DNA from: Panacagrimonas sp.
GTDB lineage: Bacteria; Pseudomonadota; Gammaproteobacteria; Nevskiales; Nevskiaceae
Length of the DNA: 64,000 nt
NCBI RefSeq assembly: GCF_020697055.1
Contig: NZ_JAJFBP010000029.1
Coordinates: forward strand, 16,046-80,045
Direction of reading: 5' to 3'
Shown: positions 44,326 through 53,596 of the stretch, one piece after another
How the letters are laid out: every line of letters starts with the position of its first letter
Position numbering within the stretch: the first letter of the stretch is position 1
Notes under the pieces: model-generated
Database searches by the model: none
Seen by the model: only the letters and a program-made list of their open reading frames with translations
What the model was told of the DNA's origin: nothing
Translations under genes and position numbers: made by a program

Positions 44326-45846
44326 TCAGGCCGTGTGTCCTGCGGTCGAACGGCGCGCGGCTGCGGACGACGACTCGGGCTTGGGTTCCTGGCTGCGCCC
44401 GTACACGTCTTCGAGCCGCACGATGTCGTCCTCGCCCAGGTAGGCACCGGACTGCACTTCGATCAGCTCGAGCGGCACCAGTCCCGGGTTCTCCAGCCGG
44501 TGCACGTTGCCCAGCGGGATGTAGGTCGACTGGTCCTCGCACAGCAGGAATTCCTTGTCGCCGCAGGTCACGCGGGCGGTGCCCTTGACCACGACCCAGT
44601 GCTCGGCGCGGTGGTGATGCATCTGCAGGCTCAGCTTCTCGCCGGGCTTGACCATGATGCGCTTGACCTGGAAGCGCTCGCCGCCCGCGATCGACTCGTA
44701 ATAGCCCCACGGCCGGTACACGCGGCGATTGGCCACCACCTCGGAGCGTGACTCGTCGCGCAGCTTCTGCACGACACCCTTGACCTCCTGCACGCGCGAG
44801 CGCGGCGCCACGAGGATCGCATCCTCGGTCTCGACCACCACGTGATCCTCTACGCCGATCAGCGTCACCAGCCGGCTCTGCGCGTGCACGAGATTTCCGT
44901 GCGAGTCCTGCAGCAGCACGTCGCCGCGCGCGCGGTTGGCGTGTTCGTCGGTCGCCGGAAGGCCGGCGAGGAAATTCCAGGAGCCGACGTCGTCCCAGCC
45001 CGCATCGAGCGGCACCAGGGCGATGTCGTGCAGCTTCTCCATCACCGCGTAGTCGACCGAGACCTTGCGGCAGGACGAGAACGCTTCCACGTTGAGCGTC
45101 AGGCCGTCGGGATTGACCGCCGCCAGGCTCACCGCTGCGTGCGCGCTGTGGCTCAGTGCCGGTTCCAGGCACTGCAGCACGTCGAGAAAGCGATCGGCGC
45201 GGAACATGAACATGCCGCTGTTCCAGTAGTGGTTACCCGCGTCGAGGAACTGCTGGGCGCGCTCGGCGTCCGGCTTCTCGACGAAGGCCTCGACGCGCTG
45301 CGCGCGCGGATCGTCGTCCAGCGCCGCACCGGCGCGCAGGTAGCCGAAGCCGGTCTCGGGTCCGGTCGGCTTGATGCCGAACGTCACGACGTGACCGGTC
45401 GCCGCGAGCTCGGCGCCGAGCGAGGCCGCCGCGACGAAGGCATCGAGGTCCGTGATCACGTGATCGGCGGCCATCAGGAACACGATGGCTTCCGGTCCGA
45501 CCTCGGCCGCGACGTAGTGCGCCGCCACCGCCGCCGCCGGCGCGGTGTCGCGACCTTCGGGCTCGAACAGCAGCGTCGATTCGGCGATACCGGCGTCGCG
45601 CAGCTGCTCGGCGATCAGGAAGCGATGCGAGTCGGCGCCGATCACCACCGGCGGCGCCGCGTTGGGAATCATGCGGGCGCGCAGTGCGGTGTTCTGCAGC
45701 AGGCTGTGCGCGCCGTGCAGTGCGAGGAACTGCTTGGGATAGCTTTCACGGGAGAGCGGCCACAGGCGGCTGCCGCTTCCACCGGCCATCAGCACCGGTA
45801 CCACGGGGTGGTTGCCCTTGGTCTCGAGTCGGGTGGGGTAATCCAT
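44326..45846 (-). CDS. algA: Mannose-1-phosphate guanylyltransferase / mannose-6-phosphate isomerase AlgA
   Basis: A 506-residue bifunctional enzyme for the first and third steps of GDP-mannose synthesis. The N-terminal pyrophosphorylase domain has PVLMAGGSGSRLWPLSRESY, PKQFLAL, LMAADHVI and VEAFVEKPD; the C-terminal type II PMI cupin has RPWGYYESIAGGERFQVKRI, PGEKLSLQMHHHRAEHWVVV (metal ligands) and STYIPLGNVHRLENPG. ATG 45846 is chosen. It is the last gene of the 12-gene run, 29 bp after algL, as in Pseudomonas where algA is also last. The C-terminal tail (QEPKPESSSAAARRSTAGHT) is an extension. Confidence 0.95.
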   Translation of the reverse strand: MDYPTRLETKGNHPVVPVLMAGGSGSRLWPLSRESYPKQFLALHGAHSLLQNTALRARMIPNAAPPVVIGADSHRFLIAEQLRDAGIAESTLLFEPEGRDTAPAAAVAAHYVAAEVGPEAIVFLMAADHVITDLDAFVAAASLGAELAATGHVVTFGIKPTGPETGFGYLRAGAALDDDPRAQRVEAFVEKPDAERAQQFLDAGNHYWNSGMFMFRADRFLDVLQCLEPALSHSAHAAVSLAAVNPDGLTLNVEAFSSCRKVSVDYAVMEKLHDIALVPLDAGWDDVGSWNFLAGLPATDEHANRARGDVLLQDSHGNLVHAQSRLVTLIGVEDHVVVETEDAILVAPRSRVQEVKGVVQKLRDESRSEVVANRRVYRPWGYYESIAGGERFQVKRIMVKPGEKLSLQMHHHRAEHWVVVKGTARVTCGDKEFLLCEDQSTYIPLGNVHRLENPGLVPLELIEVQSGAYLGEDDIVRLEDVYGRSQEPKPESSSAAARRSTAGHTA

Positions 45847-45875
45847 GTCGGTGCTCCAGGTGACGAAACGAAAAA

Positions 45876-47132
45876 TCAGGACGCGCGCTTGTCGTCGGAA
45901 GACGACGATTTGCCCGCGACGGGATTGAAGAGATCGGTGAGGTTTCCGCCGAGTCGGTAGTTCTTGAACGGGCGCATCGCATCGCGCCGCTCCTGCATCT
46001 GCGAGGTGCAGCGCACGGTCCAGCAGTACGGCTCCATCCAGGTGAACTTGCCGGCCTGGGCGAGATCGGCGACGACCTGCTTCTTGCCGGTCTTCTCCTC
46101 GAACTCGTGCGGATCGGCGACGCCGCTCATCACGCGCCCGGTGAGCCGTTCGAGCGCGGCACGCGCTTCGGGCCGCAGTTCGACGCCGTTGGCCTTGGCG
46201 AAGGCCGCGATCATCGTCAGCGGCGGCAGCGAATAGTTGTGGTACGAGAGCGCGCGCGTGTCGCGCTTGAGCTCGTTGGGCAGATACCCGTCGACGTCGA
46301 TCTGCGTCATCGCGACGTCGAACTGCTTGAGCGACCAGTCGAACAGGTCGCGGCGATCGGTGGCCACCGCCACCGCCATCACGGCCCACGCGGCCCAGTA
46401 TTCGTGGTTGTTGACCTTCTCGAGCGGCAGGTCCTTCCATTCCTTGACGACGCGATCGGCGACGTTCGACATCCAGCTCTCGACGCTGCGCGACAGCTCG
46501 GGCTTGTCGGCCAGCGGCTGCGAGGTGGAGAACTTCAGCCGCACGTAGGAGGACGCAACGCTGCCCAGCGCCCATTTGCGCACCGACTTGCCGGTGTGGT
46601 TCGAGGCCTCGCCGAGCAGCGCCTTGGCCCCTGCCCACTGCTGCAGCAGGCCGAGGGCACAGCTCAGCGCTTCGGGACTGCCGCTACGCATGTACTCGTC
46701 GACCTGCTGGCTCACGCCTTTTTCGAACGCGGTGATCGGCGCGGTCTTGGTCCGGTAGCGCTTCTCCGACTCGGTGTTGAGATCGTCGCGCGCCTTGTCG
46801 GAACCCTCGTACTTGCTCGCGAACTCGAGGGTCTCGGTGTACGGACGTGCATCGGCAGCCGGACACGGCCGCTTGCGCGCCTTGCCCTCGCCGACCGCGG
46901 CCACGAAGCCGGCGGGCGGCACCAGGGCGCCGGCGCCCGAACGCGCGCCGACGGGCATCGCGGTGGCCACGCGCAGCGTCGCCGCTGCGGGCGCTTTCAT
47001 CGCGCCCGCGTCCACGCTCGCCGCGTCGCAGGCCGGCAGGCCGACGAGGCCCGCGAGCAGCAGCGCCGCGCCGAAGCCGGACATCCGCGTGCGTACATGG
47101 GGGAGCGTCGTCGTGGCCGCCGTGCGCTTCAT
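45876..47132 (-). CDS. algL: Alginate lyase AlgL
   Basis: A 418-residue PL5 poly(beta-D-mannuronate) lyase acting in the periplasm to clear stray polymer. The catalytic set is visible: LEKVNNHEYWAAWAV (Asn242, His243) and RDTRALSYHNYSLPPL (Arg293, Tyr297 or Tyr300). Cys-Pro-containing RPCPAADARPYTETLEFASK opens the mature domain. The signal region (GAALLLAGLVGLPACDAASV) ends in LPAC, an imperfect lipobox at Cys35, so lipidation is possible. An Ala/Gly-rich lead of about 50 residues precedes the catalytic part, making it longer than Pseudomonas AlgL. ATG overlaps the algX stop by ATGA. Confidence 0.94.
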   Translation of the reverse strand: MKRTAATTTLPHVRTRMSGFGAALLLAGLVGLPACDAASVDAGAMKAPAAATLRVATAMPVGARSGAGALVPPAGFVAAVGEGKARKRPCPAADARPYTETLEFASKYEGSDKARDDLNTESEKRYRTKTAPITAFEKGVSQQVDEYMRSGSPEALSCALGLLQQWAGAKALLGEASNHTGKSVRKWALGSVASSYVRLKFSTSQPLADKPELSRSVESWMSNVADRVVKEWKDLPLEKVNNHEYWAAWAVMAVAVATDRRDLFDWSLKQFDVAMTQIDVDGYLPNELKRDTRALSYHNYSLPPLTMIAAFAKANGVELRPEARAALERLTGRVMSGVADPHEFEEKTGKKQVVADLAQAGKFTWMEPYCWTVRCTSQMQERRDAMRPFKNYRLGGNLTDLFNPVAGKSSSSDDKRAS

Positions 47133-48724
47133 TGCGCACCTCCGGATCCCGCGGCCTCGAGTCCTGCGACCCGCGCGCCGGCGTTGGTGGAGTGGAGCCG
47201 CGCCTTCTTCGGCGACGGCGCAACCGAAGCCGAGTTCGCGGCAGGCGTCATCGAGCAGATGCGCGCGCGCAGCTTCTGCGGTTGCACCACCGCGGGTGCC
47301 ACCGGCGCGGCGGCCACCGGCGCGGCACTGGGGATCAGCGGCGCGGCTGCCGGCGGCTGCACCTCGGGCGGCGCGAGCTCGACGTCCAGGCCCAGGAAGG
47401 TCTGGTTGGCGTAGTCGCCGTCGCTGCGCATCTCCGCGACGAAGCGACCCTTCAGCGAAGGTCCGCGCGGCGCATGGTCGATGCGCAACTTGTCCTTGCT
47501 GCCGGTCGTGTACCAGATCTGTCCACGCAGCTCCTTGGTCGCCGGATCGGCGAACTGCAGGTCGAGCACGTAGTTGCGTCCCTTGATCGGACGCACCGCG
47601 CCGCCGCCGTTGAACAGCACCTCGTTGTTGCCCTGCTTGAGCGTCACTTCGCGCTCGAGCACGATCGTCTTTCCGTTGCAGCCGTCGGTGAGCATCGGGA
47701 CGATCTGGCGATACGTGATCGGATCGCTCAGATCGTGGTAGTGCTCCATTTCCCACAACAGGATCTTGGGCGGATTGGTGCGGAACTCCTCGCTGCTGAC
47801 GTACGCCAGCAGCGATCCGTCGATACCGCCGCCGACGATCGAGGCGTTGAGCACGTCGGCCTGGAGTTCCTCGGATAGGAAACCCGAGAAGTTGTACTGC
47901 GGCTCGCTGTTGCTGGTGCCGATCAGCGTGATCTGCGGCACCGACTCGTCGCCCAGCAGCGAATCGGCGCCGCCGTCACCTGCGTCGTCGGCCTCGGTGA
48001 CGAAGCGCGGCATGTACTGCTTGGGCGTCATGAAGCCGCAAAGCTGCGATGCGGCGTTGCCCAGCGTCCCGCCGCGCGCGAGCAGTCCTTCGCGGCGCGT
48101 GACGAAGCGCTGGCGCTTGACGTCCTTGAACGCGGGCATGCGCTTGATGGTCTCGGCGGTGAGCTTGGCGGTGAGCCGCGTGGCCGCCGGCGTCCAGTGG
48201 TGATCCGTGCGCCAGAAGAAATTCTCGGTGCCCTCGGCCTCGATCAGCTTGTCGGTCGGCACCACGGTGAAGCCGATGCCGCGCATCGTGTCGAGCAGCT
48301 TGCGATAGCTGGCGAACTGCACGTTGGGGTCGTACTGCGGCGCAAGGCCGCGCAGCTTGTCGGCGTGCATCAGGCCGCGCGGCGGCTGCACCATGATCAC
48401 CATCTCGATGCCGCGTCGGCCGAGCTCGTCGCGCAGCTCGCCCAGGCGCTTGACGCCTTCGGCATCGGGGCCGAACTGCATCAGCAGGTCGGCCTCCGAG
48501 CGGAACAGCCAACCGTCGCGACCCTGCACCAGCGTGCGATAGCTGCTCAGGTACTTGGTGGTGTAGTTGGCAGGATCCGCCGCCCGCGGGCACAGCTGGC
48601 AGCAGGGCACGGCGTCGAACTGCGGGAACTGCACCGCCGTGGCAGCGTGGGGAACCGCCAGCAGCAGCGCTGCCGGCAGCATTCCACCGATGAGTTTTCG
48701 CAGGATCGACGTCATGACACGCAT
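47129..48724 (-). CDS. algX: Alginate O-acetyltransferase AlgX
   Basis: A 531-residue periplasmic SGNH-type acetyltransferase that puts O-acetyl groups on mannuronate. Signal peptide to about residue 30; CCQLCPRAAD has cysteines for disulfides; the catalytic pair is in FFWRTDHHWTPAA (Asp174, His176), and the Ser is in TLIGTSNSEPQ (Ser271). The carbohydrate-binding module follows to about residue 450. Residues 451-531 are a Pro/Ala-rich tail (PPEVQPPAAAPLIPSAAPVA) ending in basic and Gly-rich sequence, not present in the 474-residue Pseudomonas protein. Coupled to algL by ATGA; algF precedes it by 5 bp. Confidence 0.94.
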   Translation of the reverse strand: MRVMTSILRKLIGGMLPAALLLAVPHAATAVQFPQFDAVPCCQLCPRAADPANYTTKYLSSYRTLVQGRDGWLFRSEADLLMQFGPDAEGVKRLGELRDELGRRGIEMVIMVQPPRGLMHADKLRGLAPQYDPNVQFASYRKLLDTMRGIGFTVVPTDKLIEAEGTENFFWRTDHHWTPAATRLTAKLTAETIKRMPAFKDVKRQRFVTRREGLLARGGTLGNAASQLCGFMTPKQYMPRFVTEADDAGDGGADSLLGDESVPQITLIGTSNSEPQYNFSGFLSEELQADVLNASIVGGGIDGSLLAYVSSEEFRTNPPKILLWEMEHYHDLSDPITYRQIVPMLTDGCNGKTIVLEREVTLKQGNNEVLFNGGGAVRPIKGRNYVLDLQFADPATKELRGQIWYTTGSKDKLRIDHAPRGPSLKGRFVAEMRSDGDYANQTFLGLDVELAPPEVQPPAAAPLIPSAAPVAAAPVAPAVVQPQKLRARICSMTPAANSASVAPSPKKARLHSTNAGARVAGLEAAGSGGAQ

Positions 48725-48729
48725 CCGCC

Positions 48730-49392
48730 TCAGTTGATCGCCCAGGCCATGCGCGGCGAACCGCTGTCGCCGACCACGAACAGGCTGAAGGCCTGGCCGC
48801 GCGTGAAGCTCACGGCCGGAACGTCACCGAGCTTCTGGTCGCCCTTGTAGACCGCGAGCTGCACCTTGGCCGGGTTCACTTCGCGCTTGCCCGACGCGTC
48901 GTTGGCGACGTCGGGAATCACCACGGTGCCGCCGTCCTGCGTGCGCAGGCTCAGGCCGGCGCTGCCGGTGAGGTTGTAGAGGATGACCAGCGCCTTGAGC
49001 TTGCTGCCGGTGTTGTCGTTGTCGAGCAGGCGCACGTTGCCGCCGCCGATCACCGCGGTGTAGTAGCGATCCGCGCTCAGGCTCACCGACTTCGATGCGC
49101 CGCCGCCGCTGACCTGGTGCGTGCCGGCCGGCAGGAAGACGAAGTCGCTGGCCTTGAACGCGCCGACATCGGCGATCGTCTCGTTGCCGATGCGCGTCTC
49201 CAGATCGTCCGCGTCGCTGGCGTTGAAGACGCGGATGAACGCGGATCCCGGCGGCGCGGTCGGGCCGTACAGACCACCGTCGCCGGCCGGCGCGACCACG
49301 CTGGTCATCAGCGCAACGGCAGCCAGCGCAAGGATCATCGACAGGACGCCGCGGCGATGTCCCGCCTTGGTTTCATGGGTTAGAGGGTTCAT
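48730..49392 (-). CDS. algF: Alginate O-acetylation protein AlgF
   Basis: A 220-residue periplasmic adaptor of the alginate acetylation machinery. Signal peptide GVLSMILALAAVALMTSVVA; the mature start GDGGLYGPTAPPGSAFIRVF, then NASDADDLETRIG matches AlgF. Two beta-sandwich halves follow (VFLPAGTHQVSGGGASKSVS, VQLAVYKGDQKLGDVPAVSF). Length matches Pseudomonas AlgF (about 216). It sits between algJ (11 bp) and algX (5 bp), whereas in Pseudomonas it is next to algA. Confidence 0.92.
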   Translation of the reverse strand: MNPLTHETKAGHRRGVLSMILALAAVALMTSVVAPAGDGGLYGPTAPPGSAFIRVFNASDADDLETRIGNETIADVGAFKASDFVFLPAGTHQVSGGGASKSVSLSADRYYTAVIGGGNVRLLDNDNTGSKLKALVILYNLTGSAGLSLRTQDGGTVVIPDVANDASGKREVNPAKVQLAVYKGDQKLGDVPAVSFTRGQAFSLFVVGDSGSPRMAWAIN

Positions 49393-49403
49393 GGTTTTCT
49401 CCT

Positions 49404-50540
49404 TCAGGGATGTGCAATCGGATGCTTGGAAGAGTGCAGCGCAACCTGCGCGGGCTCCTCGTGCTGGTTGTGGTGATCGGGCGCGGCGTCCTTCTTCTTG
49501 CGCTGGTAGGTCGCCGCCGGCAGGTAGCGTTCGGGGATCTCCCAGATCACGTGCGCCGGCACGGGCCCGTCCTTACGCGGCTGATCCAGGTAGGCGAGCA
49601 TCGGCTCGAAGGGTCCGTGTCCGGCCTGCGCCAGGTTGAGCACGTCCTGCTCCAGGCTCTGGCGCAGCGCGCCGTCGAAGTTCCATCGCGCATCGGCGCT
49701 GTAGCTGGTGCCGATCACCGCGACGCTCGGCGCCGGCGCATCGCCGAACAGATCGGCCGACTGCGACTGCGTCGCGCGCACCGCCAGCAGGTCGGGCTGC
49801 GGCAGCAGCGCGGAGAAATACGGGGCCAGCGGCAGGAACTGCATCAGGTCGCCCTCGTGCGTGCGCGTCTCGGCGGTCTCGGTCTCGAAGGCGTCGCCGC
49901 TGGCGACCGGCACGGTGCCGGACGCGGCCAGCGCCTGCGCGATGCAGGCCGCGCCGTCGGGCGTCCAGTGCGTGTCGGTGCGCAGGAACACCGCGTCGGT
50001 CGACTTGCAGCGCGACATCGGGCCGAGCAGGTCGGGCGCCACGACGCCGCGCTGCTCGAGGCCGCGCTGCGCACGCGCGTAGAGATCGCGGTGCAGCGTC
50101 GCCGGACGCTGCTCGGGCAGGTACTCCGGATACAGCCGCGCCTTGGCCGGCAGCAGCGCCACGGTCAGCTTCGTGCCCTGCGCCTGCAGGCGCCGCTGCA
50201 CGTCGGCGATCAGGTCCAGGTGCGCGTCGACCTGCGCGTCGGCGTCGGCGGCGACGCTGAACTCCTCGCTCGTGTAGAGCCAGCCCTCGCGCCCCACCAC
50301 GACGCCCGCACGGCCTTCGCCGAAGAGCGTGTACTGGATCGCGCCCCACAGGTTGGTGCCGAAGGTCTTCACCGGGAAGACCTTGTCGTAGTGCGACTCG
50401 AACCCGCGCGTGAGGCTGCCATCGACCACCTGCGTGTCGTCGGGCACGTCGTAGGGCACGGCGCGCACGATCGCGGCGCCGGCCATCAGCAGGATGATGG
50501 CGCCGAAGAGGAACGAGGTGACGAAGTGGTAGGTGCGCAT
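49404..50540 (-). CDS. algJ: Alginate O-acetyltransferase AlgJ
   Basis: A 378-residue membrane-anchored periplasmic SGNH-like enzyme. The N-terminal uncleaved signal anchor (YHFVTSFLFGAIILLMAGAA) is followed by VVVGREGWLYTSEEF, VALLPAKARLYPEYLP, the acid-His pair in FLRTDTHWTPDG, and the Ser region VAVIGTSYSADARWNF. ATG 50540. The C-terminal tail is His/Lys-rich. AlgJ probably passes acetyl groups received from AlgI toward AlgX. Gap to algI 17 bp. Confidence 0.93.
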   Translation of the reverse strand: MRTYHFVTSFLFGAIILLMAGAAIVRAVPYDVPDDTQVVDGSLTRGFESHYDKVFPVKTFGTNLWGAIQYTLFGEGRAGVVVGREGWLYTSEEFSVAADADAQVDAHLDLIADVQRRLQAQGTKLTVALLPAKARLYPEYLPEQRPATLHRDLYARAQRGLEQRGVVAPDLLGPMSRCKSTDAVFLRTDTHWTPDGAACIAQALAASGTVPVASGDAFETETAETRTHEGDLMQFLPLAPYFSALLPQPDLLAVRATQSQSADLFGDAPAPSVAVIGTSYSADARWNFDGALRQSLEQDVLNLAQAGHGPFEPMLAYLDQPRKDGPVPAHVIWEIPERYLPAATYQRKKKDAAPDHHNQHEEPAQVALHSSKHPIAHP

Positions 50541-50557
50541 GGCCGGTACGTCGGTCG

Positions 50558-52009
50558 TCAGAACTGGAAATAGAGGAAGGGCGAGTAGCTCTGCGCGGAG
50601 AGCTTGAGCACCGCCAGCGCGAACATCGGCAGCACCAGCGCGGCGACGAGCACTTCGCGCGAGGTCAGCACCGTGGCGCCGGTTCCCCCCGCGAGCACCG
50701 GACCCAGCGCCGCTCCGCGGCGACGGCGGTTCTGCACGCCGGCGAGCAGGAGCACGACGTAGGCCAGCGCCAGCGTCGAGAGCTGCAGCGAGTCGATGCC
50801 GCTGCCGTAGATCTCGCTGACGCCGCGTCCGTCGAAGCTGAACATCGCCTCGTAGAAGCGCACGGCCTCGTGCACGCTGCTGGCGCGGAACATCACCCAA
50901 CCCAGGATCACGAACAGAAACGTCGGCGCCCAGCGCCACACCCGGAACCGGGTGGCCAGGTCGGTGCCCAGGCCCAGCGCGCGTTCGATCGCGAGCAGCG
51001 TTCCGTGCCAGATGCCCCACAGCACGAACGTCCAGTTGGCGCCGTGCCACAGGCCGCCGAGCACCATCGTCAGCCACAGATTGCGATAGGTCTTGAACGT
51101 GCCGCCGCGGTTGCCGCCCAGCGGCACGTAGAGATAGTCGCGCAGCCAGCTCGACAAGCTGATGTGCCAGCGCCGCCAGAACTCCGTGATGCTCTGGCTC
51201 ACGTAGGGCTGGTTGAAGTTCTCCATGAAGCGGAAGCCCATCATCAGGCCCAGGCCGATGGCCATGTCGCTGTAGCCGGAGAAGTCGAAGTACAGCTGAG
51301 CGGTGTAGGCCAGCGCGGTGATCCACGCATCGGCCGTGCTCGGGTCCTGCAGCGCAAAGCCCGCCGACACCATCGGCGCGATCGAGTCGGCGATGAACAC
51401 CTTCTTGATGAAGCCCTGCATGAACCGCATCGCGCCTTCGGAGAATTTGTCGACGCTGTGCACGCGGTTGGAGAACTGGTCCGCGAGATCCTTGTAGCGG
51501 AACACCGGGCCGGCGATCAGGTGCGGGAACAGCGCGATGAAGCACGCGAAGTCCACCGGGTGGCGCGTGGGCTCGGTGTCGCCGCGATACACGTCGACGA
51601 TGTAGCTGATCGACTCGAATACGTAGAACGACACGCCGATCGGCAGGATGATCGCGGTCCACGCGAACGGCTCCATGCCGGTTGCGCTGATCATCGCGTT
51701 GAAGCTGTCGACGCCGAAGTTGGCGTATTTGAAGTAGCCCAGCACCGCGAGGTCGACGGTCACGCCCAGCATCAGCCATCGCTTCGAGGCATCGGTGCGC
51801 ACGCCGTTGCGCGCGATGCCCAGCCCGATCCAGTAGTTCCACGCGGTGACCGCGATGAACAGGAACAGGAAGTCGATGCGCCACCACGCGTAGAACACGT
51901 AGCTGCCGATCAGCACCACCCAGTTGCGATAGCGGTTCGGGCAGGCGAAGTAGACGGCCAGGAACAGCGGCAGGAACGCGAAGAGGAAGATGTTGGAGGA
52001 GAAGACCAT
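50558..52009 (-). CDS. algI: Alginate O-acetyltransferase, MBOAT membrane protein AlgI
   Basis: A 483-residue multi-pass protein of the MBOAT family that moves acetyl groups across the inner membrane. It starts MVFSSNIFLFAFLPLFLAVY; conserved sites include LIAGPVFRYKDLADQF, FSGYSDMAIGLGLMMGFRFM, ITEFWRRWHISLSSWLRDYL and LGGLWHGANWTFVLWGIWHG with the MBOAT His. About ten hydrophobic helices. Six bp after algG, starting the I-J-F acetylation block. Confidence 0.95.
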   Translation of the reverse strand: MVFSSNIFLFAFLPLFLAVYFACPNRYRNWVVLIGSYVFYAWWRIDFLFLFIAVTAWNYWIGLGIARNGVRTDASKRWLMLGVTVDLAVLGYFKYANFGVDSFNAMISATGMEPFAWTAIILPIGVSFYVFESISYIVDVYRGDTEPTRHPVDFACFIALFPHLIAGPVFRYKDLADQFSNRVHSVDKFSEGAMRFMQGFIKKVFIADSIAPMVSAGFALQDPSTADAWITALAYTAQLYFDFSGYSDMAIGLGLMMGFRFMENFNQPYVSQSITEFWRRWHISLSSWLRDYLYVPLGGNRGGTFKTYRNLWLTMVLGGLWHGANWTFVLWGIWHGTLLAIERALGLGTDLATRFRVWRWAPTFLFVILGWVMFRASSVHEAVRFYEAMFSFDGRGVSEIYGSGIDSLQLSTLALAYVVLLLAGVQNRRRRGAALGPVLAGGTGATVLTSREVLVAALVLPMFALAVLKLSAQSYSPFLYFQF

Positions 52010-52015
52010 GTTCGA

Positions 52016-53596
52016 TCAGGTTCCTTCGGCCTTGGCCTTGCCGGCCGGTTCGATCACCACCGGCACCTGCTGGCGCACGAGCAGATCCAGCACCTGCGGC
52101 TGCAGTTCGCCGATCAGGCCCTTGATGCGAAGTCCGTCGCGCGACGTCGGTGCGAGCAGCTCGACCTTGTAGAGCTCCAGGCTCAGCGGTCGGTCGATCG
52201 CAACCGGCCCGCGCTTGTTGTTGGTCAGGCGTCCGCCCACGACCACCAGCGACACCTTGGCCTCGAACGGATCGACGCGCATGTCGCGGTCGGTTCCGGT
52301 CAGATCCTTGATGTGGCCGTAGATGCCGCTCAGTCCGTTGGACACGGCGCTGTTGTGATAGAGCTTGAGGCCCTGGCTGTTGCGCACGCGGATCCCGTGG
52401 CGATCGTTGCCCACCGCCTGGTTGCCCCACAGCAGGTTGTCGCCGCTCTCGTAGATCGTGATGCCGTCGGACGAGTTGCCGTACACGACGTTCTCGGCGA
52501 TCACGTTCCGGATGCTGGCGCGATCCAGCACGATGCCCGACAGGCCGCTGCCACTGACGCGGTTGCGGAAGATCCAGCTGTCGTTGACCTCGCGCGAGGT
52601 GATGATCCCGTGCTTCTTCTTCGTCCCGGTGACCTCGTTCTCCGCGATGATCAGGCGGCTGGAACGATCATGCGGATCGATGCCGTAGACGATGTTGTCG
52701 CGGTACTTGTTGCGCGCGATGACGATGTCGTCGGCCTCGTAGCAATAGAAGGCGTACCAGTTGTCGACGAACTCGCTGTCGATCAGCCACCCGGTCGGGT
52801 GCGAGCGGTTCATCTTCTTGGAGATGCCGGGGCTGTACTGCGAGATCGACACGCCGTAGGACTTGCTCGCGTCGTAGCCCAGGTGGTTGACCTTGCTGCC
52901 GACGATGTACGTCTCGGTGCCGCCCCAGGACAGCAGGAACGGGCGGAAGCGGCTGCCGTCGCGGAATTTCGCGGGCGCGTTCTCCTTTTCGCGCCAGCCG
53001 ATCACGGCGGTGTTGGTGATGAACAGCTTGCCGTCGTTGACCAGGAATGCCGCGCGCTCCTCGGACATGCGGAACTCGCGCACGCTGTCGTCGATGTGCA
53101 GCGTGGCGCCCCTGGCCACGATCAAGGGCATGCGCAGCACGAAGACGCCCTTCGAGGTCTGCTCGAAATGATCCGGCGGCAGCGCACGCGCCAGGTCGGC
53201 CGGCGTCATGTAGCCGCCGTCGACGACGATCACGCGCGGATTGGACGACTGGCGCGAGGCCCACTCGATGATGCGGCCGTCCTTGCCGGTGAACTCGTGA
53301 AGCTCCTGGGTCTCGATCAGGCGCTGGTAGCGGATATGGCCGGCCGGCTTCTTGTCGATCTTGGCCATCACCGCGTCGAGGCTGAAGCGCTTCAGATCCG
53401 GCAGCTCCGGCAGCGGCATCTCCAGCGACTCGGCGGGCGCCTCGCGCACGATGTAGTTGTCGATCGTCGGAAGGTTCTTCACGCCGGCGACGCCGGTGAC
53501 CGGCGACGCGGCACCGGCACCGGGCGGCAGCGCCATCGCGGCGGCGGCGCACGCGGCGCCGACGCCGATCAGGAACCGCCGCAGTCGGGGACGCAT
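52016..53596 (-). CDS. algG: Mannuronan C-5 epimerase AlgG
   Basis: A 526-residue periplasmic epimerase turning mannuronate into guluronate in the polymer. Signal peptide (MRPRLRRFLIGVGAACAAAA); a right-handed parallel beta-helix with a CASH/Pbeta repeat set; the active site DPHDRS lies in VYGIDPHDRSSRLIIAENEV, followed by the lid segment GTKKKHGIITSREVNDSWIF. The start ATG 53596 overlaps the algE stop (TGATG). AlgG also takes part in the periplasmic polymer-guiding complex with AlgK and AlgX. Confidence 0.95.
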   Translation of the reverse strand: MRPRLRRFLIGVGAACAAAAMALPPGAGAASPVTGVAGVKNLPTIDNYIVREAPAESLEMPLPELPDLKRFSLDAVMAKIDKKPAGHIRYQRLIETQELHEFTGKDGRIIEWASRQSSNPRVIVVDGGYMTPADLARALPPDHFEQTSKGVFVLRMPLIVARGATLHIDDSVREFRMSEERAAFLVNDGKLFITNTAVIGWREKENAPAKFRDGSRFRPFLLSWGGTETYIVGSKVNHLGYDASKSYGVSISQYSPGISKKMNRSHPTGWLIDSEFVDNWYAFYCYEADDIVIARNKYRDNIVYGIDPHDRSSRLIIAENEVTGTKKKHGIITSREVNDSWIFRNRVSGSGLSGIVLDRASIRNVIAENVVYGNSSDGITIYESGDNLLWGNQAVGNDRHGIRVRNSQGLKLYHNSAVSNGLSGIYGHIKDLTGTDRDMRVDPFEAKVSLVVVGGRLTNNKRGPVAIDRPLSLELYKVELLAPTSRDGLRIKGLIGELQPQVLDLLVRQQVPVVIEPAGKAKAEGT

